Positions 10,397 through 23,734 of a stretch of DNA of 64,000 nucleotides are shown here, in pieces (positions within the stretch are counted from its first letter, which is position 1; every line of letters starts with the position of its first letter). Source of the DNA: Pohlia nutans (lineage: Eukaryota > Streptophyta > Bryopsida > Bryales > Mniaceae); the NCBI GenBank assembly GCA_022496805.1, contig CM040100.1, positions 21,419,009 through 21,483,008 of the forward strand, written 5' to 3'. The translations under genes were made by a program, and so were the position numbers. A model generated the notes under the pieces. That model was given only the letters and a program-made list of their open reading frames with translations. It was not told the DNA's origin and ran no database searches.

Positions 10397-10911
10397 AGGC
10401 GCAAATTGCAGGCGGAGAGTCCAAGCGAACATTGAAGGCGGAGAGTCCAAGCGAACATTGAAGGCGGAGAGTCCAGGTTGAGATTAGAGGTAGAGAGTAC
10501 TTGGGTTGAGATTGGAGGCAGAGAGTAATTAAGCGGAGAGTCTAGAATGAGATTGAAGGCGGAGAGTAATCAAGCGGAGAATCTAGAATGAGATTCAAGG
10601 CAGAGAGTCCAAAATGAGATTGAAGGCGGAGAGTAATCAAGCGGAGAATCTAGAATGAGATTGAAGGCAGAGAGTCCAAAATGAGATTGAAGGCGGAGAG
10701 TAATCAAGCGGAGAATCTAGAATGAGATTGAAGGCAGAGAGTCCAAAATGAGATTGAAGGCGGAGAGTCCAGAATGAAATTGAAGGTGGAGAGTCCAAAA
10801 TGAGATTGAAGGCAGAGAGTCCAAAATGAGATTGAAAGCGGAGAGTCCAAAATGAGATTGAAAGCGGAGAGTCTAGGCTAAAATTGGAGGCGGAGAGTCT
10901 AAGGGGAGATT
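10397..10911 (+). repeat. 26-bp minisatellite (GGCGGAGAGTCCAAAATGAG unit)
   Basis: Around twenty units of a GGCGGAGAGTCC-AAAATGAGATTGAA type. In the middle a higher-order unit of about 70 bp (AGTAATCAAGCGGAGAATCT block plus two basic units) repeats three times. Purine-rich on this strand. It creates a spurious repetitive reading frame on the other strand. GC-richer than its surroundings. Confidence 0.88.
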
Positions 10912-11269
10912 GCAACTCAACTGATGAAGTGATCATTACCTTAGGATAGAGCACGCATAATAAGTTGTCGCCTTGGGGTGGAGCACGTAATACAAAGAGC
11001 TTTTGCATTGGAATTCATTTTGGACGTTTTCATCCAAGTAAGTTTTGGCACTCACCTTCAAATCACGGTTCACTTTCATTACTCTATGTTGTGGTCTGAT
11101 CAGACACAAAATCATTCGTTTTTGTCAAAAAGTGCCACATATTGGTTTATAGTGACGTGGGCCTCTCAAAATTTGATATGGAAATTCAATTTCAACTACA
11201 ATTTCTTAGGATCTCACCCCCACATATGATAATTGACATCAATATTCACTTGCAGTTATTTTCTAGAAT

Positions 11270-12060
11270 ACCAAAAGGTAGGGGTTAGGCGTAAGTTTAA
11301 CCATACTATTTGAATTATTTTTAAAATACCAAGTGATGGAGGTTAGGCGTATGCCTATCCTCTATCATTTCAATTAATTTTAAAAATTGCAAGTGATGAG
11401 AAGTTAGGCATATGCCTAAACTCCCCCCCCCCCCCCCCCCAAATCACTTGCAATTATTTTCTAAAATACCAAGTGATGGGGCTAGGCATCTGCCTTACCC
11501 CCATCACTTTGATTATTTTAAAAATTCCTAGTATGGGGGGTCAAGCATACGCCTAACTCCTATCATTTGTATTATTTATTAAATTACCAAGTGATGTAAG
11601 GGTTAGGCGTATGCCTAACCCCTATCACTTCAATTAATTTTTGAAATTGCAGTAATGAGGGTTAGGCATATGCCTAACCCCCCAATCACTTGCAATTATT
11701 TTTTAAAATATCAAGTGATGGAGTTAGGCATATGCCTTACCCCTATCATTTTGATTATTTTTTAAAATTCCTAGTGTTGGGAGTCAAGCACACGCTTAAT
11801 CCCTATCATTTGTATTATTTGTTTAAATACCAAGTTATGGAACGGTTAAACATATGCCTAATCCCTATCACTTCAATTATTATTTAAAATTGCAAGTGAT
11901 GGAGGTTAGGCAAACGCCTGACCCCCGTTACTTTGATTAACTTGAAAAGAAATAAACAGTGGAAGGTTAGGCATATGTCTAAACCCCTCCCCCCAATACT
12001 TGGAATTTTCAAAAATAATTGTAGTAATAGGGGTTTAGTCGTATGCCTAATCCTTTTATG
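11270..12060. repeat. Palindromic ~60-bp satellite, block 2
   Basis: About thirteen further units of the same GGCATATGCC-centred palindrome, with a stray half-decayed unit near 12520-12545. One unit carries a run of about 19 C at 11423-11441, evidently a slippage expansion of its C tract. Confidence 0.88.
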
Positions 12061-12084
12061 TTTATTTTCTTGAAACCTTAGCGC

Positions 12085-12311
12085 GATGGTTTCAATGCAC
12101 ATGAATGTAAGTATTTCCCAGAGTTTGATCTATGGTTTGATGGAGAAGGTTGGAATACACGTGAAGAAGTTCCAAATATTGATGTAGAAGAGAGGAAAAC
12201 GTACCAATTGGACCAGGTGAAATATTTGGTGGCCCTTCAACAACTTTAAATGCAATAGGTCTTGATGATCAAGCTCATGTTGAAGTTATAGTTGGGTTAA
12301 ATGCTGCTTGA
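12085..12311 (+). pseudogene. Decayed coding fragment of unknown family
   Basis: One frame from 12085 to TAA 12247-12249 reads 54 codons with protein-like composition (KYFPEFDLWFDGEGWNTREE). A second frame from about 12210 continues GPGEIFGGPSTTLNAIGLDD and HVEVIVGLNAA up to TGA at 12309. The switch of frame suggests a frameshifted fragment, probably of a transposon ORF. Family not recognised; no start codon. Confidence 0.35.
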
Positions 12312-15300
12312 GGAGTTTATCAATAGATCATCTTTTATTCCATTTGGGAAAGATGTATTTAGCTTAAGTTCGAGAAATATTGAATCACAATCTTAAAAGA
12401 CTACTTGGTGATAGATTTTATGTAGTAGTGAGATGTAATTATTTTGTAACGTTGCAAGTTATGAAAGGTTATGCATATTTTTATCCGTCTCAAAAATTTA
12501 ATTGACAATTACAAGTGATGACAGTTAGGCATATGCCTAACCCTTTTATTTTATTTTATGAATTGATTCATTTGGAATAAGTATTTGTCATATTGGAAAT
12601 GGTAGCATCAATTCAATGTAAAAAATAAATAAATAAATAAATAAAACTTATAAAAAAACTTGCGAATCATTTTCACTAGTATTTTTAGGTATTCCAATTA
12701 ACCAAAAGAAAATTTTGACCAAAATTAAAAGTGCACATGCTATTGTGCACTTTTAATGAAATGGGTGTTAAAATCAATACTTGAAATTTTTATATCTGAT
12801 ACTTACAATGCTATCAACCTTCAACATATGAGTTACAATATGTTTTTTGTGCAATTTTTCTCGTATACATCTTCTAGCATTCAATATTGTAAATTATGGC
12901 AATAGCTCAATAATGCGACAATTAAGTTGAAAATGTCATATACTAGTACAATACCACCCTTGTATTATATTTTTTAGGATCTTTTAATTTTTTCATGTGT
13001 TAAAAAGTATTACAAACTATCTTTAAAAACATAAGACATGGGTGGTTTTATATCAATGATATTAATGATTATGTGGCACCTTGATATTGCAACATTTTTG
13101 TATTTCTGGAAGGCGTAAATATATCGAGCTTACACTGTATTTAAAGAAAATATTGAATGTTATATGCATTTGATTGGAAAATCTTAATGCTATGTTTTAA
13201 ACTTAGTCACATTGATTGCGCAAGGTGTGATATAAGAGATATTTTGTGTAACTGTGTCCATGGTGGAGTGTTCACTTTGTATTAGTAAAAATTGGGTATT
13301 AGTTTAAAATCAAACAACAAATTGATGACCTTGATTGAATTTGTGTATGCTTGTTAACAAGAGTAAACCCAAGTTTTAAGACTACTACTAAACTAGGGAT
13401 ATAGGTATTTGAGCCTCCAAAAATGTTGATGTCATAAATTTCCAAATTGAAAACCCGTGTTAGCTCATTAACACAATTACGCTCAAACTTTTCAAAATTT
13501 CAATTTGAAAACCCTTGTTAGCTTCTCCAATTGCTGGTATAAAATTATCAATACTTTGAATCATGGAGCAAACTATGAATTATTTCAAGTGCTTTGAACG
13601 GATTTTTTAATTGAGAGACCACCCAAAAAATGATACATTTATAAAGATGAAATCATAAAAAGAAAAAACTACAAAAGGAAGAATATTAAAGTTTGTCTTT
13701 ACACATAAGTTTATTTTTGTCTGTTGTGCATAAAATCTCGCAAATCATATAACAAACGAGCAAATCTTTTAGAATATTCAAGGATAGATTCTTCAAGTAC
13801 TCAAATGAACAAGCTTTGTGGAAAAAAAATTGTGTTTGAATTTTGCTTAATAAATTTAGTTTCTTGCAACAAGATCTAATATGAGCTTCTTGGAGGTTTA
13901 GATTTACTAAGAGCCTTTCTAATCCCAAACCCCTTGGTTGAATCATGTTGTTATAACTTTTGCAATAGATGCGGCTACATCCTAATTGACGTCTTGAGGG
14001 GGCAGGGATGAGAAATGACCTTTCCCAACAAATTTTTGTTCCTCCAAGAGTTGATGTCACAAACACCCCACAATGGTTTTTCAATTGTATGAAAGTTCCA
14101 GAAACAAAGGTTTGGGTTGTACATATTTTTAAGCAAAGTAATACCAACACTCACTAAACAAATCCCAAAGTAACACAATTATAAATTTTGCTAAACAACC
14201 ACCACCAAATCAAAGCTATTTTGCTCAAATTTCTTAGGTAAAAAAATAGCGCTCCAAATAATGAAGTGTGGATGAGAAAACCAAGCCCAAATCTATACAT
14301 AAGGCAAAAAAACGGGTTGTTGGGCAATTAGGGGTTAACAAGACCAAAAATTCCTTATCATTTTAGTTATTAAACACTGTGATTCACATCTTTACATTTA
14401 GAGATTATAAAGACTTATAAAGATTTATTATAAAAAATAATCACTAGGATAATTTGGAATTGATTTGAATACAAAAGTTGTAGGTTATGAAATTTAGATT
14501 ACATCTATATGATTAAATTTACTTAAAATATCATCATCATTTTGAAGTATTTTTCGGAAAAAAATTCAAATTTCCTTTGAAATGCGATTTTATTCCATCT
14601 ATGAAAAAATTAACTGATTTTGTTGCAATAACTTTATAATTTTAGACTATTATTTATGAAAAAATCTTATTTAAAAACACTAATTTAATCTTCCAATAAT
14701 TTCTTGGATTAAAATAGAAACTTTTACATTTTTTATGAACATACTTCTTGAAAAATTGGTAAGATGTAATTTTGAAGATCAATAATATTCAAAATTTAAT
14801 TTGCTAGTACAAAAATCTTGCATAATTTAGATTGGTGAAAATAACAATAGTTGATGGCCAAAAAGCATATAAAGCCAATAGTTGAAGATCAATGGCTTGC
14901 ATTGGTTTAACCTTTTGACGCGCATGTGTCCATATAATGGACGACAAAACAGATTGCAACCTTTTTAACAATACATCTCGTACAATTTTTCACCCATCTC
15001 AAATTTCTCTTGGTTCTTGTGCTAATTGACTATCATTTGTACGGTATAGATCTTCAAAATAAGATATTGTGATTTTTTTTAAACAACACAATTGGTTTGT
15101 GTCAAGCTTCATTAATAGTTCAAAAAGTGAGACCTTAAACATGATTTTCCAAAATAAGTAGAATCAAATAATGGAAATCATACCATCTTGTAGTGCATGT
15201 TATTCCAATTTCATTACAGTATTTTTTAATTTTTTGGTGTTGATTTGGGATTTTATATTGAATTTCAAGAGAAAACCTTGCAAAATTAATTAATAAATAT

Positions 15301-15460
15301 TTATAAAAAAATATGATGAATCCAACCGTATAGATATGATCTTCACATTAACATTTACAACTTAACTTTGTACACGACCTCCAATTTTTTTTTCATCAAA
15401 CATTTTAAAACAAATCTTTGAAATCAATTTGAAATCAATGTTAAATCGGGATATTAACTA
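12312..15460. other. AT-rich intergenic DNA, no gene seen
   Basis: Contains an (AAAT)n tract at about 12620-12645, an isolated GGGGTTAA end at 14331-14338 without a partner, and overlapping minus-strand reading frames at 13686-14178 (154 and 67 codons) that I do not recognise and whose composition follows the AT bias. Nothing else supportable. Confidence 0.55.
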
Positions 15461-18400
15461 GGGTTAAAATGCACGACACTCAAAGCATATATTTTGATTA
15501 TAACCCTTAACTGTTGTAATCCAAATGCACAGCAACACAATTGATGATTGGCCAAAAGTACAGTTGATGTGGCCAAAAAGCATGGCCAAAATGCATATAA
15601 AGCCATGATCAAAACACTTAAAAGACAACAGTTGAAGATCAATGACTTGTGTTAGAATGCACGACATCCAAAGCATATTCTCTTTGATTACAACTGGGTA
15701 AATGCATGCTACAATCAACTACTTTCCTCATTGCAATGCACTACTTTTGAACCCTTTTTTGGATATGGAATTTCAAAATATATCACCATAACGTAAAATG
15801 GGGTTGAATTTTTTTGTAAAGTATAGTGTCTTTAGATATGGAGCTAGGAAAAAAAATGAAAACTGAAAAAATGTGTTATTTATAGATTTATGGCTACCTA
15901 AAAAGTGAATTAGTGCACCGTCACATTGCACTAGTGTACTATTACATTTTTAAAAGGGAAGGAAAATAGAGGGTTGTAGATGGGATTTTAAGCTATGATT
16001 TTTTTTAATATTCAAATATGTGTAGAAGAATATCATCCAAACTTTTTTATTTCTTTTTAAAAAAAATTAATTAATTCTTGAATTTAAAATGTGTTATCTT
16101 TGGTAAAGATGAATTGTTTAGCTATTTTTAAAAAAAATTGATGGATTTCTTTTTTGAATGTGCTTGAGAATGAATTTTTATGGGAGGCCTCTTTTTAAAA
16201 TTCAAATATAGAATCAAACATGGACTATATTTACATTCAAAGTTTGAGCATAAATTGGTCAAACTATTATTAGAATGGAAATTTTGATACTCAAAATCTT
16301 CAAGATAAAATCATTTTGACAAACTAAAATTTTATTCTATGATTAATATGTACATAAATCCAAAGAATATATTTCAATTACAATTCTTGCCTGTTGTAAT
16401 CCAAATGCACAACCTCAACAGTTGATGGCCAAAGAGCATGGCCAAAACGCATATAAAGCCATGGACAAAACACGTATAAAGTCAACAATTGATGACCAAT
16501 GACTTGTGTTAAAAATGCACAAATCTAAAGCATATACTTTGATTGAAACCTTTGACTATTGTAATCCAAATGCACAATAACAGTTGATGGCCAATAAGCA
16601 TGGACAAAACGCATATAAAGTTATGGCCAAAACACATATGGTATAAAGCCAACAACCAACAGTTGAAGATCAATGACTTGTATTAAGACCCCATACCAAT
16701 ATGCACATCACCCAAAGTATATACTTTGATTAAAATCCTTGACTGTTGTAATCCAAAATACACAATGACTTGTGTTAAGACCCCACACCAATATGCACAA
16801 CATTGCTTGGATGACCTGTTGTAATCCAAAATGCATAGCACCCAAAGCATATACTTTGATTATAGCCCTAATTCAAAATGCACACACCCAAAACATATAC
16901 TTTGATTACAACCCTTGACTGTTGTAATCCTTTGGTGATGCCTACTATATTCTATGGTAATGACCACATAACATGTATGTGTTCTAAACCCACATCAAAA
17001 TGTCAATGAATCATTTGGTGATGTTCACTTACGTTATGATCCCACACCAATCTGTCACTAAATCCTTTGGTGTTGTCCACTTATGTTATGACCCTACAAA
17101 AAAATATCACTGCATTCTTTAGTGATATTCACTTGCATTATGACCCTGTATCAAAATATTCATTTATGATATTCACTTGCTTTAAGATTCTATACCAAAA
17201 TGCATAGCATAGTAAAAGTGAGGGTCATATTCAAGGGTGAAAGCATGGTATACTGAACCACTTGTGATCCATTTGAAGAAGCAACAATGCGGGTCCAAAG
17301 ATCCATTAAATTTTTATTTTTGTGAATTTTTTTTGTGGATAAAATAAAAGGTACATTGTTTAACAAAGTCTAACCAAAAAAATTGAAAAAAACATGTTCA
17401 ATAAGTATTTATGTGTGTTATAGTAAGGTTAAAGCGGTTAAAATTGGAAAAGTAGTTATGACCGAATTGAAAAGTAGATATAAAACATGTTGAAATTGCA
17501 TTAAATATTTATTTTTTCAAGAATTTTTTCTTTGGGGTCCTCAAATGCACAATGAACTTATAGAATATGTAATTTATATTCATATTGAACATGATTCAAT
17601 TCATGAGATTTGCTCCCAGAATTTGTTTTAGACATCTATTTTCAAGCTTTACTTTTAGTGACCTTTTTTTAATATTTTAATTTGAAACTTTGGATTGAAG
17701 TACCTAACAGAACTATGGACGGCTCTACTTGGAAATTAGAACTTAAATATATGAAAAAATTAATTGTAATTTTATAGCCTTTGACCAAGAAAATTGTAAT
17801 TTTAGCACTAAGGATGACTTTAATGATTCAGTTCACCGTGCTTTCACCGTCAAAGTGTAAGATTCTATACCAAAATGGATAGCATAGTGAAAGTGAGGGT
17901 TATATAAAAGTGATAGATTGAAGGTCGTGCCCATAGCATATACTTTAATTACAATCGTTTGCTATATGCATCATGACCCCACATCAAAATGTCATTGTAT
18001 CTTTCGGTGATGTCCACATGCATTAAGTATGGACCTACACTAAAGATGTCATTTTATCCTTTGGTGATGCTCACCTGCATTGAGACCCCACACCAAAATG
18101 TACACTTTGGTGAAAACAACGGTTATGTTTAAAACATATACTTTAAATACAATACTTAAGAAAAAGAATTCCTTTGGTGATGCCCACTTGCATTAAGACC
18201 CCGCATCAAAATGCACATCATAGTGGAGCAAGGGTCAAATCATTAGGAGAAAACTGTGGTCGCAAAGGGGCCTTGGGGACTGTCACGTGGGAGCAAAATT
18301 TAGGGGTGCCCGTGCACTTTTGACGAGGGCACCAATGGTGCCAGCGCTGCGGGTTCCAGGGGGTCGAGCCAATCGTTGGGAACAAGCGCGTGTGTTTAGG

Positions 18401-19480
18401 CGAGGAGACGGTGTCAGGGCTGACACGAAGCGCCACTGCAGCGCACAAATCCCGAGCCGGTCGAGTGCTGTCAGTAGGGGTTCAGGGTTCAATTTCTGAA
18501 GAGAGTCATGAGTCGGGCCACCTACCTTTTCCGAAAACGTCAGTGTTGCTCCACTTTGAAACGGAGTTGTGGAGAGGGCGACATGCTGCCAATTGAATTT
18601 GGCAAGAATTCACCGTAATTTGGGCCAGCCGTTGTGGAGAGCTTAAATTGTACGCACCAAAATTCATGGCTGCGTTTCCTAGGTAGGGAACGACGTAGGT
18701 GCCGGCCGCACTCCACCGTGAAGCCGTTGTGCCAACAAACTTCCATTGGCCAGCTTGGAAAACCGTTGGCAACGATCCCTCCTTTGTGTCAAGGCTGTGC
18801 AGAGCAGTAAATGCTCTTCTCCGGTTGTTGGTCAAACACCCCGCCCACGTCGGCGCCAGCAAGCCGGCCTCCACGCCACGCGACTCTGTTCTGACATCGT
18901 CAAGGAAGTGCAATAACTTTGTGGGCAGCGTTTTGGACCGCCGCTGGTACCAGCAGAGGGGAGTTTGGGCAGCCGGTTCACCTAACACGGGCTGCCTTAC
19001 GGGGCCCCTTTGGGACCCCATTTTTTTCCTAATGTCATAGCATATACTTTGATTACAACATTTGAACAAAAGACTTCACCGAATCTTTTAGTAATGCATG
19101 CCCACTTGTGTTAAAACTTCACACGAAAATGCACAACATAGTAAGAATGAGGATCATGCCCAAAGCACATACTTTGATTACAACATTTGAAAGAAAAAAC
19201 TTCTCTATATCCTTTGGTCATGCTTCAAACGAACGCTTTGATTACTACACTTGAGCTAAAGTGCTTTAAGCACTAATCATATACTTTGATTGCAACACTT
19301 GAGCAAAAGACTTCATTGTATCCTCTAGTCATGCCAATGCTAACACGTTGATTACTAAAATGGAGTAAAAGCATTTCACACCCAAAGCATAAACTTTGAT
19401 AACAACACTTGAACGAAATACTTCAATGTAACCTTTGGTTATACCTTAAGAGACCCTATGAGTACTACATTTGAATGAAA
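15461..19480. repeat. Degenerate repeat zone (CAAAGCATATACTTTGATTA units)
   Basis: The phrase CAAAGCATATACTTTGATTA, followed by CAACCCTTGACTGTTGTAATCC, then AATGCACA and AACAGTTGATGGCCAAAAAGC, recurs many times with variable spacing (about 60-180 bp). From about 16900 a second phrase, CTTTGGTGATGCCCACTTGC with GACCCCACACCAAAATG, recurs. Old tandem or nested repeat; no ORFs except in the GC-rich insert at 18263-19012. Confidence 0.75.
18263..19012 (-). other. GC-rich 750-bp insert in the repeat zone, with a 187-codon frame
   Basis: Base composition changes abruptly: near 57% GC by eye against about 30% around. Ends share an inverted CAAAGGGGCC/GGCCCCTTTG. The minus strand is open for 187 codons (18506-19069) and a second minus frame of 69 codons follows (18283-18492). 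I do not recognise the protein; it could be a captured gene fragment or the body of a transposon. No splice or start evidence, so it is not called as a gene. Confidence 0.5.
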
Positions 19481-21898
19481 GCACTTCAAAAATTGATTAT
19501 TTTTTTCTTAATATTTTAAGGCACTGCAAGTTTCCATCTTCACTGAAAGGATGAAGCAACTTGCATCCATGAATTTGAATGAAATATATAACGAAATGTC
19601 ATTTATTCATCCAAAAAGTGTACGTTCATTCAAATGTAGTCATACCATATGAAAATTCAGAAGCATTTCAATGATTTCATCCGTTCAGATATCGAGATCT
19701 ATTGCCTAAAAAAACTATATTGTACATATATCACTTTTTAGCAATAAATCACTAAAAAAAACACCAAAGTGATGTCTGTTTGTTGGCAAAATTCTAGATG
19801 TTAGGTGGGTTTTATGATTGTATAATATCTAAAAGATTGAGTTCTAGGTTTTCCATGAGTAGAGTAAAGTGAAGATGTCCACATGATCAAATGGACATTA
19901 TTTGATTGCCATGTGGAACCATGTAGGTGGGTTGAGTAGGTTTTCAGTTACCAAGGTTCCAAGTGCATGAGATTGAAAGGACTCCTTCATACGTTCACCA
20001 TGTTCCAACAAACTCCTAAAACCCATCATTCCTTCACCTGAAATTAATGAACAATGCTAGAGCTGGCTTTTATGATACCAGTATTGTGTACCTTCATTAG
20101 ACCATTCAGTCTCATGGGACTTACCTTGGTCTTCATTCCATTGAGTACCATACGCGAGGGTCTGATGTGGAAATTGAATTTCCATGTCAGATTTTGAGAG
20201 GTTTGGGTCACTCTAAACTAATCACAAGATTACGTGCGCGGCACTAATTAATTCATGTCAAAATTGACCATGAAGTAAAGTACTAGACTCCAAAAATGTT
20301 CCAAGTTTGATATCATAAGGTGGAATGATCCATAATTGTCCATCCTCCATTTTGGTCTTGTAGGTGCGTTCAACAACATTCACCCAAGGAACCTAAAAGT
20401 GATCACTTGCCCGGGGCACTCAATGTTCATTTCAAAATGACGTAAATTTAAAAACAGGGTCTCATTTATTCTTTGGAGGAAAAAAGTTTAAAGTTTCTTA
20501 AAATAAATTAAGGGCATGGAAATGGTCAAATCTCTCTTATAAAAAAATAGGGGTGCGTATATAAAAGATGTTTAAAAAAATTAGTTTGAAATTAGCAGTA
20601 GGTAAAAAAGTGTAGAAACTAAATGAATAATATAATGAGAGAAAGTCATTGAGGAAAATAAAAATGAATGAAAAAAATACATTTTTTCATTGCAATGATG
20701 CGGATGATGGAGGATTTTGGCCAATAACTTGCTTTGTGTGATTCAATTCTCGTATTTGTGCAACATTAAAAGTTTTAGAGTCTATTTCTTAGCTATGTTT
20801 CTTGTTGCATGTATTTCAATTCATCATGTTTTGGTACACGAATCTCCTTTGTTGCCTTTGTTGATTTATTAACGACTATTATGCCCTTTCTGGTTTGTTT
20901 AGTTTTTATTTTCATTGAAATTTGGCTCCTATTTTGCTCCTTCAATCTGCTAAGAATAATGTTTCCGAACTAATTATAAGTACTATAGCCTCCATAATAT
21001 TCAGCACTTTGGCAAATTCAAAGGAGAAATAAGATATTGTTCAATGTTACAAAGTAGCTTTTTTCTACTAGTATGGTTCATTTTAAGACAAACTTGAGAT
21101 AATAGCCCAATGTTAAATACCTCATTAACATAGGTGATGCCTTAAAATTATGCTAAGTGTTCTCTCTTCCTCTCTCTCTCTCTCTCTCCCCCCCCCCCAC
21201 ATAGTGCCTTGTAATAGATTCATCATCCCTACAAAATTATTAAAGATACAAATATTTACAAAAGTCTACATAATCTTTGAGTTTTCAATATTATTGTGAC
21301 TTCAAGAGAAGGTCTTCATGTTCACCAATAACATATATTATCCAAAATTAAACTAGTCTATAATAATTTTGTACTAGTAACATTCATCCACTCACAATAA
21401 TTCAAGTTCTTTATGCAATGGCCTGAAACTATCATTGTTGAAATTAATTTTTTGTTATAGTATCTTTGCAATAGACCATATTCTCATTAATAACACCTTT
21501 GCTAAAAGTTATAACAATAGTGTGAACAAATTGAACCACACTCTAATTTCTACAAAGGCTCTTTGTTCAATCCAAGCTCCAAACTCAATGGACCCTACTA
21601 CTTTTCTATAGATTTTCTTCAAAACATTTAAGACAAAGAGCAAAAGTAAGTGGGTGTGACAAAATCCTAATATTTCATTTTTCATTCTCGATAATATTGT
21701 TTAAATTGTCCAATTGAAGATGGATGGGTATGCTCTCAAGGGTCGTTCATATATTTTGGCTAATTATGTTCTGTAAAAAATCAATATATGACAGTCTTTT
21801 TATTTTTGGTGTTATAGTGATAGTATGAACATGTATAGATTTCTGCCATGTATAAGAGTTCAACATGTTCCATTCAGATTTGAACAACTTTTGTTTAA
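19481..21898. other. Intergenic DNA, no gene seen
   Basis: AT-rich, with a (CT)n tract followed by a C run at about 21168-21198. No coding or RNA-gene signal. Confidence 0.55.
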
Positions 21899-22808
21899 CC
21901 CCTAAAATTCTGAGCAACCATATTCTGGTCGTTCCACTTTTTGGGCAGCCTCCAGGGACCTCATATTTTTAAAATTTTCAATGAAAATTTCATTGTAGCT
22001 TCCAAAAACTACACTCTACATGTCGCACTTCGTTTCATGTCATTCCGATAAGTATTGCAAAAGTTATAAGCATTTGAAGTTTTTGAAGCGAGATCGGGCA
22101 GCAAGAATTTTTTAATTTTTTACTCTTTTTCAAAATTTATTTTTTGATTCATGATTGGTTGATCTTTATCTTCAAATGAAGCTTTAAATCTACCCATTTT
22201 GAGCAATGGAATAAAAGTTATGAGGAGATCTGTTTTTTGGGCAGTTTGGACAAAAAAAACTTTGAAGCTCATTTCTAAACTCAATTTTCAATATTTTTTA
22301 ATGAAATAAAAGGCACTGGGTGAAGATTTCTAAGTACAACATTCTCACCGTTAAGATTGACATTTTACAATTCCATGTCAAACTTATTAATGATTTTCTT
22401 TTTCCTTTCACTTTGTACCCACTTCTAGTAATTGTTTTATGAAAAAATTAATATGAGCTTTTTTCTTACAAGATTTTATATTTGAAGACTTAACTCAATT
22501 GCTAACATGGCCTTGCCATTCATTGAATTTCTAACCCATTCAAAAAAAAGATATTAATTTCTAAAGTTCAAATTTGTCACCGGATTGAACCCCAAGAAAT
22601 CTTCTTTTGCAACTTTGATCTTTATAATCTAAGAATCTAATGGTCATTTTGCTCTCAAATTTTGTGCTCGCATGAAAACTCAAGTTGGGTATTAGATCTT
22701 ATGGTTAAATGATGAAAAAACTAAAAAAACATATGATTTCTTCTGCAACTTCCAAATGCTGCGTTTTTCATGGTTTTTTGTGAGAATACGGTAAAGGAAT
22801 TTTAGGGG
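21899..22808. mobile_element. 910-bp TTAA element with CCCCTAAAATTC ends
   Basis: TTAA at 21895-21898 and 22809-22812. Left end CCCCTAAAATTCTGAG, right end reads CCCCTAAAATTCC on the opposite strand. No transposase. A degenerate internal structure with GCAG/GGGCAG motifs; single copy here. Confidence 0.75.
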
Positions 22809-22812
22809 TTAA

Positions 22813-23730
22813 ACATACCTTCAAGAGAGGATGTCAAAGTTTGCGACTCTTGTCGCAAAAGGAGGCAATTTTAAAAACATCATTGGAACAATAAGTCAAA
22901 GACTAGTGTTTTGCTACGTGATTGTTGGGCTACAATTGTCCCTCTCTATCTATTATGACATGTTTGGGAAGCCCTAACTTCAAGGTGGCAAACATGGATT
23001 AGTCACAAAAATGACTTGTCACATGTGTATTGTTTGAAATAATAATATTTTCATACTATGGAGTGTCATTGTATGGAGCTTAGACTTATAAACCACGTTG
23101 GAGCTAATTTAGAAATTTAAAGAAAATATATCCATAAAATATATCTGTAAAATATTAGAGTTATTTGTAAAATGAAAGACCATGAACCTGTCTTCTAGCC
23201 TTAGTTTCTGCATTCTAAATAGATTTTTCTGACAACTCATATCACAAGCCATCAAGTTCTTTACATTGGGTGAGTAAGAGGTCAGTTTGGAGGCATGTGG
23301 AGATTCAACCATGGGTACTCAAATGTGGCTTAGGGGAGCTTTTCTAGCATTGAGAAGGTGCAATGTTTGAATCTCTCTGACAATGCGGAACGCTGTGATT
23401 GATGTAAACAAATGGAGGCAAAACTCGTTTTTTCCACCTATCAGGCTAAAAAACCGGTTCTAGCTTGTCTTTCTTCTTAGAGTAAGGTTTTGCTAGACTT
23501 TTGGATAACTCTATTTAGTAGGGGAATTACAAACTATAACACCCTCTAACGGCCATAACATTCTTTAGAGACCATTGTTGCACCTGTGAATTTAAAGCAT
23601 CTGGTAGGGAATTGGAAGAATCGCAGAGCATTTTCACTAACTTTAGCTGGATTAAACAACAAGGGTTGGAGAGTTGAATTATTTTATTTGCAGTTATTTT
23701 ACAGTGTAAAGGGTGTGGTCCAACAAGGGC
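22813..23730. other. Intergenic DNA, no gene seen
   Basis: No repeat family or coding segment recognised. Confidence 0.5.
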
Positions 23731-23734
23731 TTAA

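Noticed and set aside
10637..11008. 123-codon repetitive minus frame
   Set aside because: Produced by the 26-bp minisatellite; period and frame coincide locally only, no start or splice support.
7826..12060. Regularly spaced repeats reminiscent of a CRISPR array
   Set aside because: Units are degenerate palindromes with AT-rich, similar spacers in a plant nuclear genome; repeats not identical and spacers not unique, no cas genes.
13686..14178. 154- and 67-codon overlapping minus frames
   Set aside because: Not recognised, AT-driven composition rich in Leu, Lys, Asn and Cys, no splice context; kept only as a note in the intergenic entry.
18506..19069. 187-codon minus frame as a gene
   Set aside because: GC-rich insert opens several frames by chance; no family match, and the frame runs across the insert border into the flanking repeat.
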